A DNA stretch of 64,000 bases, taken from assembly GCF_029360805.1 (NCBI RefSeq), contig NZ_JARKNC010000001.1:496001-560000 (forward strand). The letters are read 5' to 3'. The position numbers and the translations under genes were made by a program. How positions within the stretch are numbered: the stretch's first letter is position 1; the number at the start of each line of letters is the position of its first letter. A model generated the notes under the pieces. The model ran no database searches, was not told where the DNA came from, and saw nothing but the letters and a program-made list of their open reading frames with translations. The stretch is from Daejeonella sp. JGW-45. Its GTDB lineage: Bacteria; Bacteroidota; Bacteroidia; Sphingobacteriales; Sphingobacteriaceae. Positions 60,497 to 64,000 of the stretch are shown here, piece by piece.

Positions 60497-61786
60497 ATGA
60501 AATACCCAGCAATCAACAACCAACTATTTCGACTAAATCGCAAAAACTTCACGAATAAGCTCTCCCGCAACTCAATAGCCATATTTCAATCCCATGATGA
60601 GTTTCCCAGAAGCGGTGATCAAAATCATGTGTTTAAACAGAATCCAGACCTGTTTTACCTAAGTGGCATAGATCAAGAACAGTCTGTTTTGCTATTATTT
60701 CCAGACTGTCCTAATCCACTATACAGAGAAGTACTATTTTTAAGACAGACCAATGAACACATTGCAGTTTGGGAAGGACATAAGCTTTCAACAAGCGAAG
60801 CAAAAAAAATATCGGGAATAGAAAATATATTCTGGCTGGACGATCTTTGGAAAATCCTGCCATCCATTATAAATTACGCAGATAAGATCTATCTTAACAC
60901 AAATGAAAACGATCGTTATGTTCATCAGGTACCTTACCGTGATATTCGATTTATCGAAGAAATAAAGAAATATTATCCGCTTCATCACTATGAACGTGCG
61001 GCTCCCTTGTTGCGGGATCTCCGTCCCGTTAAATCGGAAATAGAGATAGAACTTACAAAAAAAGCATGTAGTATTACCAGGGATGCCTTCATCAGGATAC
61101 TTAAGTTCATAAAACCCGGTGTTGCCGAATACGAGATCGAGGCAGAAATAATTCATGAATTCATCCGCCAGCGGTCTACAGGACACGCTTATGCACCGAT
61201 AATCGCATCAGGAAAGAATGCCAACATCCTTCATTATACCGACAATAACCAGGTTTGCAAAGACGGCGAGGTAATCTTATTTGATTTCGGAGCTGAATAT
61301 GCAAACTATAACGCGGACATGAGCCGGTCGGTACCCGTGAACGGTAAATTCACTACACGACAGAAAGAAGTTTATAACTCCGTTCTCAAGATAATGAGAG
61401 AGGCCAAAAAAATGCTTGCTCCTGGTGTTGTATGGAACGATTATCATAATGAGGTTGGTAAGGTTGTTACCTCAGAATTGCTTACGCTTGGCTTGCTGGA
61501 CAAACATGACGTAGCAAAACAAGATCCTGCCATGCCGCTATACAAGAAATATTTCATGCATGGCACGTCCCACCATTTAGGAATAGACGTGCATGATTTT
61601 GCCAGTCGCTACAAACCATTCGAAGAGGGGAATATTTTAACCTGCGAACCCGGCATATACATTCCTGAGGAAGGATTGGGCATAAGGCTTGAAAACAATA
61701 TCGTTCTCATGAAAAATGGCAATATTGATCTGATGGACGATATTCCCTTAGAAGCTGAGGAAATTGAAGAGATTATGAATTCCTGA
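60497..61786 (+). CDS. pepP: Xaa-Pro aminopeptidase (M24B)
   Basis: Removes N-terminal residues preceding proline. The 429 residues consist of an N-terminal AMP_N domain (1-165) and a pita-bread metallopeptidase domain. The metal ligands are in LFDFGAEYANYNADMSRSV (two Asp), HGTSHHLGIDVHD (His), LTCEPGIYIPEEG (Glu) and GIRLENNIVL (Glu). All five are present. It converges with meaB, with a 4-bp gap. Confidence 0.93.
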   Translation: MKYPAINNQLFRLNRKNFTNKLSRNSIAIFQSHDEFPRSGDQNHVFKQNPDLFYLSGIDQEQSVLLLFPDCPNPLYREVLFLRQTNEHIAVWEGHKLSTSEAKKISGIENIFWLDDLWKILPSIINYADKIYLNTNENDRYVHQVPYRDIRFIEEIKKYYPLHHYERAAPLLRDLRPVKSEIEIELTKKACSITRDAFIRILKFIKPGVAEYEIEAEIIHEFIRQRSTGHAYAPIIASGKNANILHYTDNNQVCKDGEVILFDFGAEYANYNADMSRSVPVNGKFTTRQKEVYNSVLKIMREAKKMLAPGVVWNDYHNEVGKVVTSELLTLGLLDKHDVAKQDPAMPLYKKYFMHGTSHHLGIDVHDFASRYKPFEEGNILTCEPGIYIPEEGLGIRLENNIVLMKNGNIDLMDDIPLEAEEIEEIMNS

Positions 61787-61789
61787 TCG

Positions 61790-62680
61790 TCAGTTTATTG
61801 ATTCAATAAACTGATAAAGATTAAAATCAGGGTTTTTATATGCCAGGTTAATCTCGTCAAACAGCTTTTGCCGGTCGACGCTCTTCATTCGCTTGTACTG
61901 CAGCAATTTCCACGCTTTTTCCGCCAGTAAAAAGGGTTTCCGATCGGCTTTTGTAATTGTGTGACTCTCGATGGCAGATATCAGGTCGCGAACTCCTTCA
62001 GAGCGGTTTGCAGTTGTTTTGATAACGGGAATAAGTTGCGGTCTCCCGTGAACGAGATTTTTCAAGTTATTAGCAAAAGTATCTGCGCCTTCCCTGTCAG
62101 ACTTATTTACCACAAATATGTCGGCAATTTCCATCAATCCCGACTTAATGTTTTGTATTTCATCTCCCGATTCAGGCACAAGCACAACAACGCTGATATC
62201 TGCAAGACCAGCTATCTCTACTTCAGACTGCCCTACCCCCACCGTTTCTATCAAAATATAATCAAAACCTGCAGCTTTCAGCACGTCGGTCATTTCAATG
62301 GTCTTACTGGAAAGGCCTCCTAAAGAACCCCTGGTGGCTATTGACCGGATAAAAACATTTTTCTTGTTGAATTGCTCCGACATTCTGATCCTGTCGCCGA
62401 GTAGTGATCCCAGATTAAAGGGAGAAGTAGGGTCTACCGCAAGAACAGCAACCGACTTCCCATTTCCAGACCAATAGTTTACTAATCCGTTTACCAAGCT
62501 GCTTTTTCCCGCACCCGGCGGACCAGTGATGCCAATAACCGGCGTTTCTCGGTTAGTGAGGGATTTCAAAAACTCGGCGGAGCCGGCAAGGTCATTCTCA
62601 ACAATGGTTAAAGCACGAGCAAGGCTTTTGAAATTACCTGATCTTACCTGAACTACCATTTCCGGGAGCGATATCGCCAT
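61790..62680 (-). CDS. meaB: Methylmalonyl-CoA mutase-associated GTPase MeaB
   Basis: G-protein chaperone that protects and reloads the B12-dependent methylmalonyl-CoA mutase. The 296 residues have the P-loop GITGPPGAGKSS (50-61), the FVRS-type segment VFIRSIATRGSLGGLS, DYILIETVGVGQSE and VVNKSDREGAD (NKxD). The mutase genes are not in this window. It is slightly shorter than the E. coli protein (ArgK/YgfD). Confidence 0.93.
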   Translation of the reverse strand: MAISLPEMVVQVRSGNFKSLARALTIVENDLAGSAEFLKSLTNRETPVIGITGPPGAGKSSLVNGLVNYWSGNGKSVAVLAVDPTSPFNLGSLLGDRIRMSEQFNKKNVFIRSIATRGSLGGLSSKTIEMTDVLKAAGFDYILIETVGVGQSEVEIAGLADISVVVLVPESGDEIQNIKSGLMEIADIFVVNKSDREGADTFANNLKNLVHGRPQLIPVIKTTANRSEGVRDLISAIESHTITKADRKPFLLAEKAWKLLQYKRMKSVDRQKLFDEINLAYKNPDFNLYQFIESIN

Positions 62681-62737
62681 TAACCTATATTTTATCTAAA
62701 TTTGTACAAATAAAGGAATTTTATCACACCTTCAGAT

Positions 62738-63730
62738 TTGAAAGATTTGAACATTTCAGTTGTCATTCCGAACTATAATGGTGTGCATCTATTTCCAGAA
62801 ACCCTTCCACCACTGATCCGGGCACTGGAGCAATCCGGCAAGCAATTTGAAATTATAATTAGTGACGACTGCTCAACCGATGATTCAGTGAATTATCTGA
62901 AACAAAATTTTCCAGGAACCTCGGTATTAACCAACGAAAGAAATTCAGGGTTTTCCATTACCATTAACCGGGGTATAGCAAAATGTAAATACGAACTGGT
63001 TTTGTTGCTTAACAGCGATGTTAAACTCACAGATAATTATTTCACAGATCAATTTAAGTATTTCCAGATGCCCGATACATTCGGGGTAATGGGTAAGATT
63101 ATTGGCTGGCATGATGATATTGTGCAGGATGGAGCGAAGTATCCGAAGTTTGAAGGCTTCAAGCTTAAAACCTCTGTCAATCATTTACCCGATTCGAACA
63201 ACCCTGTTTACAGCATGTATCTCTCGGGGGCAAATGCCTTGGTAGACAGAAAAAAAATACTTAGTCTTAATGGATTTGACGAGCTGTTCAGTCCCTTTTA
63301 CATGGAAGATGTAGATCTTTCCATAAGAGCCTGGAGGATGGGATGGAAATGCTACTTTGAACCTGGCGCAGTTTGCCGTCACAAGACGTCCACGAGTATT
63401 ACGTCTAAAAACAAAAAAGACTTTATAAGACAGATCTATAACCGCAACAAAATGTACTTTCATGCAATTCACTTGCAAGGTTTATCGCTGATAGGATGGT
63501 ATATTCAAACTTTACTCGAACTGGTTTTCAGGGTACTCACATTTCGTTTTGATTATTTGAGGTCTTTTGTTGACTTTATACGAAACATCGATGGAGTCAG
63601 GAGCTCAAAAGTCAAAATTAGTAAACTGAGTAAAATCACCCAGACCAGCTTAAGTCTTCGCAAGGTGGTTGACAAAATAAGAAACTCTATCTCCGAAACA
63701 AATACCAACATTCTTAAAAGGAATGCATGA
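62738..63730 (+). CDS. Glycosyltransferase family 2
   Basis: A 330-residue GT-A fold transferase for surface polysaccharide. SVVIPNYNGVHLFPETLPPL, IISDDCSTDDSVNYL, LLNSDVKLTDNY (DxD-like) and the acceptor loop FYMEDVDLSIRAWRMGWKC are typical of the rhamnosyltransferase-like subgroup. The only start near the family N-terminus is TTG 62738. A TAAATTTG box at 62697-62704 could be its -7 element. Confidence 0.88.
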   Translation: MKDLNISVVIPNYNGVHLFPETLPPLIRALEQSGKQFEIIISDDCSTDDSVNYLKQNFPGTSVLTNERNSGFSITINRGIAKCKYELVLLLNSDVKLTDNYFTDQFKYFQMPDTFGVMGKIIGWHDDIVQDGAKYPKFEGFKLKTSVNHLPDSNNPVYSMYLSGANALVDRKKILSLNGFDELFSPFYMEDVDLSIRAWRMGWKCYFEPGAVCRHKTSTSITSKNKKDFIRQIYNRNKMYFHAIHLQGLSLIGWYIQTLLELVFRVLTFRFDYLRSFVDFIRNIDGVRSSKVKISKLSKITQTSLSLRKVVDKIRNSISETNTNILKRNA

Positions 63731-63767
63731 GCATTGTAATATGCATAAGGAGTACTCTCCAAATGAG

Positions 63768-63775
63768 TAACTTTG
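63768..63775 (+). promoter_or_regulatory. -7 box before the terminal ABC transporter gene
   Basis: TAACTTTG matches TAnnTTTG and lies 17 bp upstream of ATG 63793, giving a leader of roughly 13 nt. Confidence 0.45.
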
Positions 63776-63792
63776 CACGCTAATCCCGATTA

Positions 63793-64000
63793 ATGAAGAC
63801 TTTTTTTCGACTTTTGCGCTTTGCGACACCCATAGAGAACTTCGCTGTTCCTTTCTTTATAACATCTATTTTAGGAGTAATTTTCGGTCTCTTGAATTTT
63901 ACGTTGCTGATACCTGTATTCGAGTTATTGTTCAATCAGACTAGCGAATTTGGAGCTAAGGCGCCCCAGGTAGCGCCAGTTTTTGATTTTAGCTTGTCCT
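63793..64000 (+). CDS. ABC transporter permease/ATPase, N-terminal fragment (cut by window edge)
   Basis: The first 69 codons begin MKTFFRLLRFATPIENFAVP and continue with a hydrophobic segment (FFITSILGVIFGLLNFTLLI). This is typical of MsbA-like exporters of Bacteroidota that carry a long first periplasmic loop (FNQTSEFGAKAPQ). The remainder lies outside the window, so the ATPase part cannot be checked. Confidence 0.6.
   Translation, partial: MKTFFRLLRFATPIENFAVPFFITSILGVIFGLLNFTLLIPVFELLFNQTSEFGAKAPQVAPVFDFSLS

Overview
The window looks like chromosomal DNA of a Bacteroidota bacterium, most likely family Sphingobacteriaceae (Pedobacter-like). The evidence is a SusC/SusD pair, an IPExxxVDY-family protein, a Bacteroidota-type arginine pathway with an N-acylornithine carbamoyltransferase, several promoters of the TTTG / TAnnTTTG type, and almost no Shine-Dalgarno sequences. 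I see no rRNA, tRNA, intact transposase, prophage or CRISPR array.

Layout. 0-10.5 kb is housekeeping: pyk and an IPExxxVDY gene diverge from acpP-fabF-rnc, an ArnT-like glycosyltransferase and plsC; then yicC-gmk-nadD and a miaE-like gene. 10.5-14.1 kb holds an RsmI-like methyltransferase, a secreted tryptophan- and arginine-rich protein and an aminotransferase. 14.1-24.3 kb is one large minus-strand arginine operon in the order leader ORF, GNAT, argG, argC, argD, argF', argB, proC, argE-like, GNAT, argH, aminotransferase. Its leader carries an unlisted 44-codon ORF ending in an arginine-rich stretch, followed by a terminator-like hairpin, which suggests attenuation. 24.5-29.2 kb holds a lipoprotein, a truncated DUF4369 gene, a DUF1801 gene and ppc.

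29.2-36 kb is an accessory, scrambled stretch. It has a membrane PH-like gene and a decayed paralogue, an intact ORF6N gene (with another remnant at 25.2 kb), an intact DinB gene and a fragment of a second copy, a HigBA module with a frameshifted toxin, an ArsR / SRPBCC-VOC fusion operon whose following DoxX-like gene is cut after about 15 codons, a 42-bp minisatellite and a strong terminator.

36.3-45.4 kb includes a compact minus-strand SusC-SusD-phosphodiester glycosidase-PHP phosphoesterase operon, which reads as an uptake and cleavage locus for a phosphodiester-containing glycan. 45.4-51.2 kb is the translation cluster rplM-rpsI-rpsB-tsf, nagA, pyrH-frr, preceded by a palindromic repeat cluster and a textbook promoter. 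51.4-64 kb holds an ABC exporter, a translationally coupled pair of tiny PLDc_N-like membrane proteins, an MFS transporter, recG, an EamA/RarD-like permease, ridA, a 47-codon membrane protein too short for a standard ORF call, an OmpA-family porin, an Xaa-Pro aminopeptidase, meaB, a GT2 glycosyltransferase and the start of an ABC transporter cut by the window edge.

A recurring oddity is a family of intergenic hairpins whose arms are built from short degenerate word repeats (words such as GTTGAAA, ACGTACA, GAATCAA). They occur at about nine sites, often just downstream of genes.
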